A stretch of 57,524 nucleotides of DNA from an uncultured Oceanisphaera sp. Lineage in GTDB: Bacteria > Pseudomonadota > Gammaproteobacteria > Enterobacterales > Aeromonadaceae. This document shows, piece by piece, positions 45,724 to 56,419 of this stretch. Positions within the stretch are counted from its first letter, which is position 1, and every line of letters begins with the position of its first letter. The notes below the pieces were generated by a model, which did no database searches, was not told where the DNA came from, and saw only the letters and a list, made by a program, of their open reading frames with translations. The stretch covers positions 1-57,524 of the forward strand of contig NZ_CANLZU010000023.1 of assembly GCF_947495715.1 (NCBI RefSeq), in the 5' to 3' direction. Made by a program: the position numbers and the translations under genes.

Positions 45724-46278
45724 ATGAGCAATATTTTAATCGCCATCGCGGTGCTGGCGTTGCTGGCCCTGATTTTCGGCCTGATCCTCGGCTTTGCCGC
45801 CGTGCGCTTTCGGGTAGAGTCCGATCCCATCGTCGAGCAGCTCGACGAGCTGCTGCCCCAGACCCAGTGCGGTCAGTGTGGTTATCCGGGCTGTCGCCCC
45901 TATGCGGCGGCGGTGGCCGAGGGCGACGACATCAACAAGTGCGTACCCGGTGGCGATGCCACCATGCGCAAAATGGCCGATCTGATGGGTGTAGAGCCCC
46001 AGGCCATGGGTGAAGAAGCCGCCGCCCCCGTGAAAAAAGTCGCCTTTATTCACGAAGACATGTGCATCGGCTGCACCAAATGCATTCAGGCCTGCCCGGT
46101 CGACGCCATCGTGGGCGCCACCAAGGCCCTGCATACGGTGATTGCGGATGAATGCACCGGTTGCGATTTGTGCGTGGACCCCTGCCCTACCGATTGCATC
46201 GAAATGATACCGCTCTCGGTCACTCCCGATAACTGGAAATGGCAACTGCCGCCCATCGCCATCAAGCAGGTAGATTAA
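45724..46278 (+). CDS. rnfB: RnfB: iron-sulfur subunit of Rnf
   Basis: The 184-aa protein has an N-terminal membrane helix, then a 4Fe-4S domain C.QCGYPGC ([14 protein letters not shown] near residue 44), and two ferredoxin clusters: [12 protein letters not shown] near 113 and [12 protein letters not shown] near 143. It passes electrons between RnfC and the membrane part. It starts 1 bp after rnfA. Confidence 0.97.
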   Translation: MSNILIAIAVLALLALIFGLILGFAAVRFRVESDPIVEQLDELLPQTQCGQCGYPGCRPYAAAVAEGDDINKCVPGGDATMRKMADLMGVEPQAMGEEAAAPVKKVAFIHEDMCIGCTKCIQACPVDAIVGATKALHTVIADECTGCDLCVDPCPTDCIEMIPLSVTPDNWKWQLPPIAIKQVD

Positions 46279-46279
46279 G

Positions 46280-48466
46280 ATGTCGCTGTTACAGGATCTC
46301 AATGCAGGCAAACTGCACGGCTTTCATGGCGGTATTCATCCGCCCGAGCGCAAGGCGCCGGCCAACCTCACACCCATCAGCCATGCCGGCCTGCCGGAAG
46401 AGCTGGTGCTGCAGGTACGCCAGCACATAGGCCAGCCGGCCAAGATCAGGGTAAAAGCCGGCGAGCGGGTGCTCAGGGGCCAGCCCCTGACCGAGCCGCT
46501 CAACCCCATGATGATACCGGTGCATGCGCCCACCTCGGGCATCATTGCTGCCATCGAAGACAGACCCCTCTGCCATCCCTCGGGGCTCGACGGCCTGTGC
46601 ATCGTGCTCAAGCCCGACGGCGAAGATCAGTGGCGCCCCCGCTATCCGGTGGCCGACTTCCGTTTACTCGGCGCCGACGTGCTGCTGGAGCGTATTCATC
46701 AGTCGGGCGTCACGGGTCTCGGCGGCGCCGGTTTTCCGGCCCACGTCAAACTGACGCCGCGCAAGAAAAAAATAGACACCCTGATCATCAACGGCGTGGA
46801 GTGCGAGCCCTATATCAGTGCCGACGACCGGCTGATGCTCGAACACCCGGCCGAAATACTGCTGGGCGTGGAGATACTGCGCCACATAGTGCAGCCGCAG
46901 CTCACCATACTGGCGGTGGAAGACAACAAGCCCGAGGCGCTGGCCGCGCTGCGCGCCGCCAACCGGGACCAAAACCTGCTCATCGTGGCGGTACCCACCA
47001 AGTATCCGTCCGGCGGTGAGAAACAGCTGATTGAAATTCTTACCGGCCTGCAGGTGCCCCGCAACGGCCTGCCTGCCGACATCGGCATCGTAGTGCAGAA
47101 CGTGGGCACGGCTTATGCGGTCAAACAGGCCGTTATCGACGACGAGCCACTGACGCGGCGAGTGGTCACCCTGGCCGGAGAGGCATTTGCCGAGCCCGGC
47201 AATGCCTGGGTGCATATCGGTACCCCGATTCGTTATCTGTTGCAGCGCTATGGCCTGACGCCCGAGCCGGAGCAGCGCATCATCATGGGCGGCCCCATGA
47301 TGGGCTTTACCCTGCACAGCGCCGCCGCGCCCATTATCAAGGGCAGCAACTGCATACTGGCGCCGAAACAGGCCGAGCTGGCGCCGCCGGCGGAAGAAAT
47401 GGCCTGCATTCGCTGCAGCAACTGCGCCGATGCCTGCCCCGCCAGCCTGCTGCCGCAACAGCTGTACTGGTATGCCCGCAGTCAGGATCACGACAAGCTG
47501 AACAGCCATCATCTGTTCGACTGCATCGAGTGCGGCGCCTGTGCCTATGTGTGCCCCAGCAGCATCCCCCTGGTGCAGTATTACCGGGTGGCCAAGGCCG
47601 AGATTCGCCAGGCCCAGCGCGAAGCCGAGCTGGCCGAACGGGCCAAACAACGCTTTGAGGCTCGCCTGCAGCGACTGGCGCGCGAGAAGGAAGAACGTCA
47701 GGCTCGTCAGGCCAAGGCCGCCGCCGAGCGCAAGGCGCGCATGGCCGAGCAGGCCGCCGCCGGGGGCGAAGATCCGGTCGCCGCCGCCCTGGCCCGGGTC
47801 AAGGCCCGCCAACAGGAGCAGGCGCCCGACGACATGGCTGCCGCCCGCGCCGCCCGCAAGGAAGAAGCCCGCCGCAACCGCGAGCTGAAACAGGCGCAGG
47901 CCGGTGGGAAAAATGCCGCCGACGGCACCGCTGACAGCACCGACACCGATAAAAAATCGGCCGTGGCCGCCGCCGTCGCTCGTGCCAAAGCGCGCAAGGC
48001 CGCACAGGAAACGGGGGCCACTCCCAAGTCGGAAGCGCCGGCTGAAAACACCACAGCAGACGACAAGCAAGCCGCCATCAAGGCGGCAGTCGCCCGGGCC
48101 AAGGCTCGCAAGGCCGAACAGGCCGCTGCCGCGGCTAAACAGGCATCCGGCACCGAGGCGGAGCCGGCGAAAACCGAGACTCCGGCCCCGGCCGAATCCG
48201 CAGCCGACGACAAGAAAGCCGCCATCAAGGCGGCGGTAGCCCGGGCCAAGGCACGCAAGGCCGAGCAGGCCGCTGCCGCGGCTAAACCGGCATCCGGCAC
48301 CGAGGCGGAGCCGGCGAAAGCCGAGACTCCGGCACCGGCCGAATCCGCAGCCGACGACAAGAAAGCCGCCATCAAGGCGGCGGTCGCCCGGGCCAAGGCA
48401 CGCAAGGCCGCCCAGGCCGAGAAATCAGCGGCATCCATTTCATCCGATCGAGAAGACGAGTCCTAA
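46280..48466 (+). CDS. rnfC: RnfC: NADH/flavin-linked subunit of Rnf with Ala-rich repeat tail
   Basis: RnfC is the peripheral subunit that exchanges electrons with NADH. Residues 1-450 form the conserved part: [13 protein letters not shown] near 145 (FMN/NADH region), [15 protein letters not shown] near 175, and two 4Fe-4S sites [12 protein letters not shown] near 375 and [16 protein letters not shown] near 415. The remaining about 280 residues are an Ala/Lys/Glu-rich extension with three near-identical 49-residue repeats ([17 protein letters not shown]) encoded by 147-bp DNA repeats. Similar long tails occur in other gammaproteobacterial RnfC. Confidence 0.96.
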   Translation: MSLLQDLNAGKLHGFHGGIHPPERKAPANLTPISHAGLPEELVLQVRQHIGQPAKIRVKAGERVLRGQPLTEPLNPMMIPVHAPTSGIIAAIEDRPLCHPSGLDGLCIVLKPDGEDQWRPRYPVADFRLLGADVLLERIHQSGVTGLGGAGFPAHVKLTPRKKKIDTLIINGVECEPYISADDRLMLEHPAEILLGVEILRHIVQPQLTILAVEDNKPEALAALRAANRDQNLLIVAVPTKYPSGGEKQLIEILTGLQVPRNGLPADIGIVVQNVGTAYAVKQAVIDDEPLTRRVVTLAGEAFAEPGNAWVHIGTPIRYLLQRYGLTPEPEQRIIMGGPMMGFTLHSAAAPIIKGSNCILAPKQAELAPPAEEMACIRCSNCADACPASLLPQQLYWYARSQDHDKLNSHHLFDCIECGACAYVCPSSIPLVQYYRVAKAEIRQAQREAELAERAKQRFEARLQRLAREKEERQARQAKAAAERKARMAEQAAAGGEDPVAAALARVKARQQEQAPDDMAAARAARKEEARRNRELKQAQAGGKNAADGTADSTDTDKKSAVAAAVARAKARKAAQETGATPKSEAPAENTTADDKQAAIKAAVARAKARKAEQAAAAAKQASGTEAEPAKTETPAPAESAADDKKAAIKAAVARAKARKAEQAAAAAKPASGTEAEPAKAETPAPAESAADDKKAAIKAAVARAKARKAAQAEKSAASISSDREDES
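48064..48420 (+). repeat. 147-bp tandem repeats inside rnfC
   Basis: The word ACAA(G/C)(A/C)AAGCCGCCATCAAGG recurs with starts near 48064, 48211 and 48358, a 147-bp (49-codon) period. It encodes the repetitive C-terminal tail of RnfC and is a likely site of length variation between strains. Confidence 0.85.
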
Positions 48467-49515
48467 TGGCGTTTACCATCAGCAGTTCCCCCCATGATCG
48501 CGCTCCGCTCGACACCGCCACCCTGATGCGGCGGGTTTGTTACTGCCTGATACCGGGCATTGCCGCCCAGTGGTGGTTTTTCGGCTGGGGCAGCCTGGTA
48601 CAAATTATGCTGGCGGTTGCCACCGCCTACGGTGCCGAGGCGCTGGTGCTGACCCTGCGCGGCCGGCGCCTGCAGCAACTCAGGGACAATTCGGCACTGC
48701 TGACCGCCGTGCTGATCGGCATCGCCCTGCCACCACTGGCGCCCTGGTGGCTGGTGGTGATCGGTACCGGCTTTGCCATTATCGTGGCCAAACAGCTGTA
48801 TGGCGGCATCGGTCAGAACCTGTTCAACCCGGCAATGGTGGCCTACGTACTGCTGCTGGTGTCGTTTCCGCTGCACATGACCAGCTGGCTGCCGCCGCTG
48901 GAGCTGCAACTGTACCCGCCGACCCTTGCCGACACCGTGTCGGCCATTTTCACCGGCTTTACCCTCGACGGTTTCAGCCCGCACCAGCTGCGTGAGCTGG
49001 CCGATGGCACCACCATGGCCACCCCGCTAGACACCCTTAAAACCGGCTTTACCCAGGGCCACACCGGCAGCGAAATTCTGGCCAACCCGGTGTTCGGCGG
49101 CCTGGCCGGCATCGGCTGGCAGTGGGTCAACCTGGCCTATCTGGCCGGTGGTCTGCTGCTGCTGCGGCTCAAGCTCATCAGCTGGCCCATTCCGGTGGCC
49201 ATTATCGGCAGCTTGCTGCTATTCAGCCTGCTGGGCTTTCTGATGGCGCCGGACGGCACCGCCAGCTCCATGATGCACCTGTTGTCGGGTGCCACCATGC
49301 TCGGCGCCTTCTTTATTGCCACCGATCCGGTGTCGGCCGCCACCACCTTTCGCGGTCGCCTGATTTACGGCGCGCTTATCGGTTTGCTGATTTACCTGAT
49401 TCGCACCTTCGGCGGCTATCCGGACGCGGTGGCCTTTGCGGTCTTGCTGGCCAACATGACGGTACCCATGATTGATGCGCTGACCAAACCCACCACCTAT
49501 GGAGCGGCCCGCTGA
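48466..49515 (+). CDS. rnfD: RnfD: flavin-bearing membrane subunit
   Basis: The 349-aa protein has about nine membrane helices. The covalent FMN site is in [17 protein letters not shown] near residue 270 (Thr of SGAT). [15 protein letters not shown] near 122 is family-typical. Its ATG overlaps the rnfC stop, and its stop overlaps rnfG. Confidence 0.96.
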   Translation: MAFTISSSPHDRAPLDTATLMRRVCYCLIPGIAAQWWFFGWGSLVQIMLAVATAYGAEALVLTLRGRRLQQLRDNSALLTAVLIGIALPPLAPWWLVVIGTGFAIIVAKQLYGGIGQNLFNPAMVAYVLLLVSFPLHMTSWLPPLELQLYPPTLADTVSAIFTGFTLDGFSPHQLRELADGTTMATPLDTLKTGFTQGHTGSEILANPVFGGLAGIGWQWVNLAYLAGGLLLLRLKLISWPIPVAIIGSLLLFSLLGFLMAPDGTASSMMHLLSGATMLGAFFIATDPVSAATTFRGRLIYGALIGLLIYLIRTFGGYPDAVAFAVLLANMTVPMIDALTKPTTYGAAR

Positions 49516-50147
49516 TGCTGGAGATGATGCGCAAAAACGGGCTGACACTGGCGACCTTTGCCCTCGGCTGTACCGCCGTGGTGGCCCTGACCCACAGCCT
49601 GACGCAGAGCACCATTATCGAGCAGGAGCAGGCCCAGCTGCTGCGGGTGCTGGATGAACTGCTGCCGCCCGAAAGCCACGACGAACCCCTGTTCGACCAC
49701 TGCGTGATGCTGAGCAGCGAGCCGTTTCTGGGCACGCACGAGGCCCTGCCGGTGTTCACCGCCGTGAAGAACGGCGAGCCACAGAGTTATGCCATCGAGG
49801 CCATTGCGCCCGACGGCTACAGCGGCGAAATCAAGCTGGTGGTGGGCATCAAGGCCGATGGCACTCTCAACGGCGTGCGGGTACTCAACCACAATGAAAC
49901 CCCGGGGCTGGGTGACAAAATCGAGCTGAAAAAATCCGACTGGGTGCTGGACTTCAACGGCCAGTCGCTGCAGGGTGAGGAAGACCCCCGCTGGGCGGTA
50001 CGCAGCGATGGCGGCCAGTTTGATGCCTTTACCGGCGCCACCATTACCCCCAGGGCCGTGGTCAAGGCGGTACACAAGGTACTGCTGCTGGTAAACCAGC
50101 AACCCCGCTTACTGACCCAGGCGCCAGCGTGTGGAGAATCCCTATGA
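49515..50147 (+). CDS. rnfG: RnfG: periplasmic flavoprotein subunit
   Basis: The 210-aa protein has an N-terminal anchor helix ([18 protein letters not shown]) and a periplasmic FMN-binding domain with the covalent FMN threonine in [14 protein letters not shown] near residue 175. [20 protein letters not shown] near 120 is the family signature. Overlaps rnfE by 4 bp. Confidence 0.96.
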   Translation: MLEMMRKNGLTLATFALGCTAVVALTHSLTQSTIIEQEQAQLLRVLDELLPPESHDEPLFDHCVMLSSEPFLGTHEALPVFTAVKNGEPQSYAIEAIAPDGYSGEIKLVVGIKADGTLNGVRVLNHNETPGLGDKIELKKSDWVLDFNGQSLQGEEDPRWAVRSDGGQFDAFTGATITPRAVVKAVHKVLLLVNQQPRLLTQAPACGESL

Positions 50148-50839
50148 ACGAACAACACAAAGAGATTATTCGCCAGGGGCTGTGGCGCAACAACCCGGCC
50201 CTGGTGCAAATTCTCGGCCTCTGTCCGGTGCTGGCCGTGACCAGCACCCTGACCAACGCCATGGGGTTGGGTATTGCCACCATGCTGGTGTTGATTGGCT
50301 CCAACCTTACCGTTTCTCTGGTGCGCCAGTGGGTACCTAACGAAGTGCGTATTCCCATCTACGTGATGATCATCGCCAGTCTGGTCACCTGCGTGCAGCT
50401 GCTGATGAATGCCTATACCTACGGCCTTTACCAGTCGCTGGGCATCTTTATTCCGCTGATCGTGACCAACTGCGTGATCATCGGCCGGGCCGAGGCGTTT
50501 GCCTCCAAGAATACCGCCGGACTGGCGGCGCTCGACGGTCTGATGATGGGCACAGGCTTTACCGCCGTGCTGCTGGTACTGGGCGGCCTGCGCGAACTGC
50601 TGGGCCAGGGCACCCTGTTCGACGGCGCCGAATTGCTGCTGGGCGACTGGGCAACCAGCCTGCGCATTGATGTGCTGCACCTGGATAACGGCTTTCTGCT
50701 GGCGATACTGCCCCCCGGTGCCTTTATCGGTCTGGGCCTGATGATTGCCGCCAAAAACTGGCTGGACGGTCGGCTGGCTGCCCGCCAGGCGCCGGCACCC
50801 AAGGCCGAAGTCACCCGCGCAAGAGTGACCTCGCTATGA
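50144..50839 (+). CDS. rnfE: RnfE: membrane subunit paralogous to RnfA
   Basis: The ATG at 50144 overlaps the rnfG stop (ATGA); a GTG at 50129 is rejected. The 231-aa protein shows [24 protein letters not shown] near residue 10 (Cys ligand), [18 protein letters not shown], and [23 protein letters not shown] near 100. It pairs with RnfA around the shared [2Fe-2S] cluster. Last subunit gene of the complex, followed by nth. Confidence 0.96.
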   Translation: MNEQHKEIIRQGLWRNNPALVQILGLCPVLAVTSTLTNAMGLGIATMLVLIGSNLTVSLVRQWVPNEVRIPIYVMIIASLVTCVQLLMNAYTYGLYQSLGIFIPLIVTNCVIIGRAEAFASKNTAGLAALDGLMMGTGFTAVLLVLGGLRELLGQGTLFDGAELLLGDWATSLRIDVLHLDNGFLLAILPPGAFIGLGLMIAAKNWLDGRLAARQAPAPKAEVTRARVTSL

Positions 50840-51477
50840 ACATGGAAAAACGTCGCCAGATCCTGGAGCGGCTGCGGGCCGAAAACCCGCACCCCACCAC
50901 CGAGCTCAACTTTCGCAATCCGTTTGAATTGCTGATCGCGGTGCTGCTCTCGGCCCAGGCTACGGATGTGAGCGTGAACAAGGCCACAGTCGGCTTGTTT
51001 GCCGCCGGTCCCACCCCGGCGGCCATGCTGGCGCTAGGCGTAGACGGCGTGAAGGAGCACATCAAGACCATAGGCCTGTTCAACACCAAGGCGGTCAACG
51101 TCATCAAGACCTGCGCCATACTGCAACAGTTGCACGGCGGCGAAGTACCGGAAAACCGGGAGGCGCTGGAAGCCCTGCCCGGCGTGGGGCGTAAAACCGC
51201 CAACGTGGTGCTCAACACCGCCTTCGGCTGGCCCACCATAGCGGTAGACACCCATATTTTTCGGCTCTCGAACCGTACCGGCTTTGCTCCGGGCAAGAAC
51301 GTGGACCAAGTGGAGCACAAGCTGCTGAAATGGGTACCGGCGGAATTCAAGCAGGACGTGCACCACTGGTTTATTCTGCACGGCCGCTACACCTGCATCG
51401 CCCGCAAGCCCCGCTGCGGCTCTTGCGTGATCGAAGACCTGTGTGAATTCAAAGATAAACAGTATCCCGATACCTGA
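50836..51477 (+). CDS. nth: Endonuclease III (base-excision DNA repair)
   Basis: Nth removes oxidised pyrimidines and cuts the abasic site. The 213-aa protein has the helix-hairpin-helix with catalytic Lys ([20 protein letters not shown] near 114), catalytic Asp in IAVDTHIF near 137, and the 4Fe-4S loop C-x6-C-x2-C-x5-C ([17 protein letters not shown] near 187). The ATG overlaps the rnfE stop, the same rnf-nth coupling as in E. coli. Confidence 0.97.
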   Translation: MNMEKRRQILERLRAENPHPTTELNFRNPFELLIAVLLSAQATDVSVNKATVGLFAAGPTPAAMLALGVDGVKEHIKTIGLFNTKAVNVIKTCAILQQLHGGEVPENREALEALPGVGRKTANVVLNTAFGWPTIAVDTHIFRLSNRTGFAPGKNVDQVEHKLLKWVPAEFKQDVHHWFILHGRYTCIARKPRCGSCVIEDLCEFKDKQYPDT

Positions 51478-51525
51478 CGGGAAATATCCGACCTCTACAT
51501 CCACACCACTCTGGGAGTGTTAATC

Positions 51526-51933
51526 ATGCGTATTCTTCACACCATGCTACGCGTAGGTAACCTGGACAAGTCCATCGCCTTTTATACCGATGTCATGGGC
51601 ATGAAACTGCTGCGTACCAGCGAAAACACCGAATACCAGTACACCCTGGCCTTTGTCGGTTACGGCAAAGAAGAAAACGAAGCGGTACTGGAGCTGACCT
51701 ACAACTGGGGCACCGAGCAGTATGATCTGGGCAACGCCTATGGCCATATCGCCATTGAGGCCGATGACATCTACGGCATGTGCGAACAGATCCGGGCCGC
51801 CGGCGGCAAGGTGACCCGCGAGCCGGGCCCGGTAAAGGGCGGCAGTACCGTTATCGCCTTTGTGGAAGATCCGGACGGTTACAAGATAGAGCTGATTGCC
51901 AAGGCCGACGCCGGCAAGGGCCTGGGGGAATAA
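51526..51933 (+). CDS. gloA: Lactoylglutathione lyase (glyoxalase I)
   Basis: GloA converts the methylglyoxal-glutathione hemithioacetal to S-lactoylglutathione. The 135-aa sequence has the four metal ligands: His5 ([10 protein letters not shown]), Glu in AVLELTYN near 56, His in YGHIAIE near 74, and Glu in GYKIELIA near 122, and the short Ni-type length. The ATG at 51526 is used over a GTG 3 codons earlier; GGGAGTG lies upstream. Confidence 0.96.
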   Translation: MRILHTMLRVGNLDKSIAFYTDVMGMKLLRTSENTEYQYTLAFVGYGKEENEAVLELTYNWGTEQYDLGNAYGHIAIEADDIYGMCEQIRAAGGKVTREPGPVKGGSTVIAFVEDPDGYKIELIAKADAGKGLGE

Positions 51934-51967
51934 CTCCACAGGCTCTAAGCCGCACGCTAGTTCCAAT

Positions 51968-51998
51968 GTAGGCCCCACTTCAGTGGGGCTTATTTTTT
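51968..51998 (+). terminator. TTCA-loop hairpin acting as gloA terminator
   Basis: GCCCCAC-TTCA-GTGGGGC followed by TTATTTTTT; preceded by GTAG. It is both a member of the TTCA-loop repeat family and a good intrinsic terminator. Confidence 0.75.
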
Positions 51999-52013
51999 AG
52001 AACGGCCCATCGC

Positions 52014-52083
52014 GTAGGGTCCAATTTATTGGACCGGCAGGCCCGCGTGCAACACCCTTGGTCGAATAAATTCGACCCTACGA
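52014..52083. repeat. Pair of TAAA/TTTA-loop hairpin repeats facing each other
   Basis: GTAGGGTCCAA-TTTA-TTGGACC (52014-52035) and GGTCGAA-TAAA-TTCGACCCTACG (52060-52083). The two stems differ (TCCAA versus TCGAA) with compensating changes; GTAGGG/CCCTAC flanks are constant. Confidence 0.8.
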
Positions 52084-52153
52084 AAAACGGCTCCCATAGG
52101 TGCAAACCGGCAGACGAGAAAAATTATCAGGCGCGGAGACGGACAGTTCCCTC

Positions 52154-52209
52154 CTCACGCCTCACGCCTCACGCCTCACACCTCACACCTCACACCTCAC
52201 ACCTCACAC
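52154..52209 (+). repeat. Heptanucleotide tandem repeat (3 x CTCACGC, 5 x CTCACAC)
   Basis: Eight perfect 7-bp units end 4 bp before the last base of the cysB stop (cysB is on the minus strand). The array is homogeneous in two blocks, typical of recent slippage, and may vary between strains. Confidence 0.92.
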
Positions 52210-52212
52210 CAA

Positions 52213-53220
<1,008 letters not shown>

Positions 53221-53393
53221 TTATCAGACCCTGCAAAAATATCCTCTTTGGTAATCATTAATAACCAAAGGTTATATGCTAACAGATTAAACAATCAGCG
53301 GTTTTATGTCGTTAACCGTATGGGGGTTAGCCAAAGTCCGATGACTGGGGTAACATTTCACTTCACCTTTACCTATCCACGAGCCGCCGACAG

Positions 53394-54158
53394 ATGACGC
53401 TGACACTGATCCTCATAGCCATAGGCGCCTTGTTGTTTCTGGTTATTGTTTACAATATTCTTCAGCAGTACCGTCAAAAACAGGAAGCAGAAAGACGCAC
53501 CCTGTTACTCAAGCACAAAAACATCATCAACGAGACCGATGAATTGCTGTTGCACGCCGGCCAGTTGCCATACAGCAAGGCGCTGGTGATGATGCTATAC
53601 AACCGTATTCTGTCCAGCCTGCACATCATGCGGCAACAAGACCCCGCCAGTACCCAGGTAAAATCCCGCACTACCAATATCGAGCAACAGCTGCAGCAGG
53701 TAAAAGAACATTATCAGATGGAGCAGGCCAGCCTGCAGCCACCCGAGTCGGATCGGCAGGCCATCCATATGCTGAAGATCGTGAAACGACTCCGTGCCCT
53801 GTTACGTATAGAACACAACAACGGCAAGCTGGGAAACCAGACGTTTGTCATCGAAGATCGTCGCCTGGAACTGATACAGCTGAAAATCAATCTGGCCAAT
53901 CTGACCAAGCGGGCGCATCTTGCGCTGAATAATAAAAACAACCCGATGGCTCATCAGATGCTGACCAAGGGCCTGAGCGTACTGGAGCAGGTGCCCGACA
54001 AGGATGAGCAGCTGAAAAACATCGAAGAAAATCTGCAATTACGATTGAACGAGCTGAATAACAGCCAGATCAAGGTAGAGCAAGAGCAAAAGGCTCGCGT
54101 AGAAGAGCAGGAAAAGTCCGAACTCGATCAGCTGTTCGAGCCCAAACGAAAATGGTAA
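53394..54158 (+). CDS. Membrane-anchored coiled-coil protein, 254 aa
   Basis: An N-terminal membrane helix (LTLILIAIGALLFLVIVYNIL) is followed by about 230 residues of mostly helical, Gln/Glu/Lys-rich sequence, with probable coiled coils at 25-60, 85-115 and 205-245. No catalytic motif is visible. The C-terminal LDQLFEPKRKW is short and basic. It overlaps the downstream YecM-type gene by 7 bp, so the two are likely co-translated. I do not recognise a named family. Confidence 0.8.
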   Translation: MTLTLILIAIGALLFLVIVYNILQQYRQKQEAERRTLLLKHKNIINETDELLLHAGQLPYSKALVMMLYNRILSSLHIMRQQDPASTQVKSRTTNIEQQLQQVKEHYQMEQASLQPPESDRQAIHMLKIVKRLRALLRIEHNNGKLGNQTFVIEDRRLELIQLKINLANLTKRAHLALNNKNNPMAHQMLTKGLSVLEQVPDKDEQLKNIEENLQLRLNELNNSQIKVEQEQKARVEEQEKSELDQLFEPKRKW

Positions 54159-54721
54159 CCCCTATACCGTCAATGCTGGATTTACTGGGCGATGTGCGCG
54201 GTTTTATGGCGCAACTGGAGCAGGGCCTGCTCGGTTATGGCCTGCCGCCGACCTTGGGCCACATGGATCACGTCTGTTATCGGGCGGCAACGCCGCAAGA
54301 ATACCTGCGGCTGCGCAATGCACTGGCCCGGTTTGGAGACTGCCTGGTCGAAGGGATGATCGGCAACCGGCCCATCATTACTTATCGGCTGCATCAACCA
54401 CTCGCCAGCCCCTTCGGGCCCGTCCCCTGCCTCGAACTGGCCGCGCCCAAGGCCGGTAAACAGCATCTGCACGGCCTGGAACACGGTGAAATAGTGGTAA
54501 GCAAGCTGCAGCAGTTACTCATCGATTACCCGAACACCCCCTTCAATACCAAGGGACTAGCGGGCTCCTCGCCCGAGCTGACCCTGGCGCTGCCCCCTTA
54601 TCAAGTCAAGTTTCACCAACGCAGCCTGGCCGACACCATAGCGTTTGAAATCGCCCGCAACGAAGTAATACCGGTACCCGATGATTACTGGTCAAAAGAC
54701 AGCGGTAAGCCTGTCTCTTAG
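54152..54721 (+). CDS. YecM-type VOC-fold protein
   Basis: The 189-aa protein resembles YecM: LGHMDHVCYRA near residue 36 (first metal-type His in VOC folds), GNRPIITYRLHQPL near 71, LELAAPK.GK....GLEHGEIVV near 95, and IKFH-like QVKFHQRSLADTIAFE near 155. VOC folds bind metals and small substrates; YecM has no defined enzyme activity. An in-frame ATG at 54173 is an alternative start. Follows the coiled-coil membrane gene with overlap. Confidence 0.78.
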   Translation: MVTPIPSMLDLLGDVRGFMAQLEQGLLGYGLPPTLGHMDHVCYRAATPQEYLRLRNALARFGDCLVEGMIGNRPIITYRLHQPLASPFGPVPCLELAAPKAGKQHLHGLEHGEIVVSKLQQLLIDYPNTPFNTKGLAGSSPELTLALPPYQVKFHQRSLADTIAFEIARNEVIPVPDDYWSKDSGKPVS

Positions 54722-54751
54722 TCACAAGTCTGTCAGTCCATAAGATATGCT

Positions 54752-54860
54752 CAGAGGCAACTGGGTAGCCTCTTCCGACACGCTAAACCGCATCCCTGCG
54801 ACGCTCAGCACATGACGTCCTGTCATGTGATGGTCGGCTGAGTCTATCCCAGCCGCCTCT
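54752..54860 (+). repeat. Long hairpin repeat with variable stem (copy 5)
   Basis: Outer arms near GAGGC..CTGGG and CCCAG..GCCTC, with the central stem CATGAC-GTCCT-GTCATG (54811-54827) followed by GGTCGGCTGAG. The backbone is the same as copy 4, though arms and stem are different. Confidence 0.65.
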
Positions 54861-54956
54861 TTTCGGGCTCAGAGTCGTCGGTGAGCACCACTGAAACCCC
54901 CTCGGTGTTGAGCACCGGGCTGGCTGTCAGTATTCAACAGACTGCACCGGAGCTTC

Positions 54957-55078
54957 ACGAAGCAGTCGCGGGGATTGCCGGAGTCGACCGTCAAATGTCA
55001 TGGATGACATTTGCCGAGCGTCCCATGGATGGGCTTGAAGCGTGTCGACGGAGTGCAACCGCGCTACTGCTTCGCGTG
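54957..55078 (+). repeat. Long hairpin repeat with variable stem (copy 6)
   Basis: Outer arms CGAAGCAGT..CGCGG and CCGCG..ACTGCTTCG, central palindrome CAAATGTCA-TGGA-TGACATTTG (54992-55013), then GCCGAGCG. Loop TGGA is the complement of the TCCA loop of copies 2 and 3. Confidence 0.65.
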
Positions 55079-55115
55079 GCGATCATTCTCAACGATTTGT
55101 GACTAAGAGACAGGC

Positions 55116-56330
55116 TTATGGCTGACAACTTACGGCTGATTCTTGGCGCAGCAACCGCAGGCTGAGGCCCGCCGTCACCATCAGTACCAGCATCATGCCC
55201 GCCGCTACCCCCGGCAATCCGGCCCACGCCCAGAACGGATACAGATAAACCCCGCCCAGACTGGCCCCCAGATAATAAAACACCAGATACAGGGACGACG
55301 CCAGGGCCCTGTGGTGCTGCACGCTGCGCCCTACCCAACTGCTGGCACAGGCATGGGCCAGAAAGAAGGCGAAGCTGTCCACCAACAGCGCCAGCAGGAT
55401 CAACGGCAAACGATCGCTGAGCAGGCCGAGGTTGCCAACGGCCATGATACCGATGGCGCCCAGCAGGGTTCGACACAGACCGAAGCGACTGATCAGCCAG
55501 CCGCTGATGCCGGAGGCGAAGGTGCCGGTGAGATAGGTCAAGAACAGCAGGCCCAGCGCCGCCGGCGCCATCTTGATGGGCGGCTCCGATAAATAGAAGG
55601 CTACATAGGTGTATTGATTCAAAAACACCATGAAGTTGAGCCCGCCCACCAGATACACGGGCCACAGCAGGGGGTTGCGAATATGCTCAAGCAAGGGCCG
55701 GACTCCCTGCCCCTTGCCGGCCGGCACAAAGTAGCGTGACGGCGGCAACCATTTCAGCAACGGCAGCCACAACAACAGGCTAATCGCGCCCAGCACCAGA
55801 AAACTGGTCTGCCAGCCTCCGATCCACAGCTCGCCCCCCTGTTCACCCCATTGGGCCAGCAGACCACCGAATACCCGCCCGGCGATGCCGCCCATGGAAT
55901 TGGCGGCAATATAAATGCCGATGCTGGTGACCAGCGCCCTGGGGGTCAACTCCTCTCCCATGTAGGCCACCGCAGTGGCCGGTAGTCCCGCCAGAAAAAA
56001 GCCCTGCACGCCCCGCGCCGCCAGTAACCAGCCGAAGTTCGGTACCAGCGCCATCAGCAGACTCAACACAATGGCGACCAGCAAACAGCCCAGCATGACC
56101 GGTTTACGACCCAGCCGGTCGGCAATCCGCGCCCAGAACAGCAGACCAACAGCCAGCCCCAGGGTAGAAATCGACAAGGCCCAGCTGGCCGACAGCGCCG
56201 ACACATCAAAGTCCCGGGCCAGCAGCGGCAACAAGGGCTGGGTCAGATACAGATTGATAAACACCAGCATGGAGCCCAGGCCCAGTGTCAGGGTGGCGCG
56301 CCACCAGAGCCGGGTTTTCAAATCGATCAT
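55116..56330 (-). CDS. MFS transporter, YnfM-like
   Basis: The 404-aa protein has twelve predicted helices, the loop 2-3 motif ARIADRLGRKPVML near residue 67, and the helix 5 region ARGVQGFFLAGLPATAVAYMGEE near 105. It is divergent from a LysR gene 89 bp away, the same pairing as E. coli ynfM/ynfL. GGGAG stands 7 nt before the ATG. Substrate unknown; related proteins export small organic compounds. Confidence 0.88.
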   Translation of the reverse strand: MIDLKTRLWWRATLTLGLGSMLVFINLYLTQPLLPLLARDFDVSALSASWALSISTLGLAVGLLFWARIADRLGRKPVMLGCLLVAIVLSLLMALVPNFGWLLAARGVQGFFLAGLPATAVAYMGEELTPRALVTSIGIYIAANSMGGIAGRVFGGLLAQWGEQGGELWIGGWQTSFLVLGAISLLLWLPLLKWLPPSRYFVPAGKGQGVRPLLEHIRNPLLWPVYLVGGLNFMVFLNQYTYVAFYLSEPPIKMAPAALGLLFLTYLTGTFASGISGWLISRFGLCRTLLGAIGIMAVGNLGLLSDRLPLILLALLVDSFAFFLAHACASSWVGRSVQHHRALASSLYLVFYYLGASLGGVYLYPFWAWAGLPGVAAGMMLVLMVTAGLSLRLLRQESAVSCQP

Positions 56331-56387
56331 GGCTTACTCCCGAATGACAGCCTTGACCTTATTCCTCACCTGCGTATAAATGAAATA

Positions 56388-56400
56388 TATAAAATTTATA
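56388..56400. promoter_or_regulatory. Candidate LysR-type T-N11-A operator
   Basis: TATAAAATTTATA is a perfect 13-bp palindrome of the T-N11-A form, in the very AT-rich 89-bp space between the divergent LysR and MFS genes, where such regulators normally bind. The AT richness makes chance matches possible. Confidence 0.45.
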
Positions 56401-56419
56401 AAAAAAATAACAAAACCTT

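Larger units (their letters stand above)
54722..55115. other. Gene-free stretch with two long hairpin repeats
   Basis: Between the convergent YecM-type and MFS genes lie two elements of the variable-stem hairpin family (54752-54860 and 54957-55078). No gene recognised. Confidence 0.6.
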
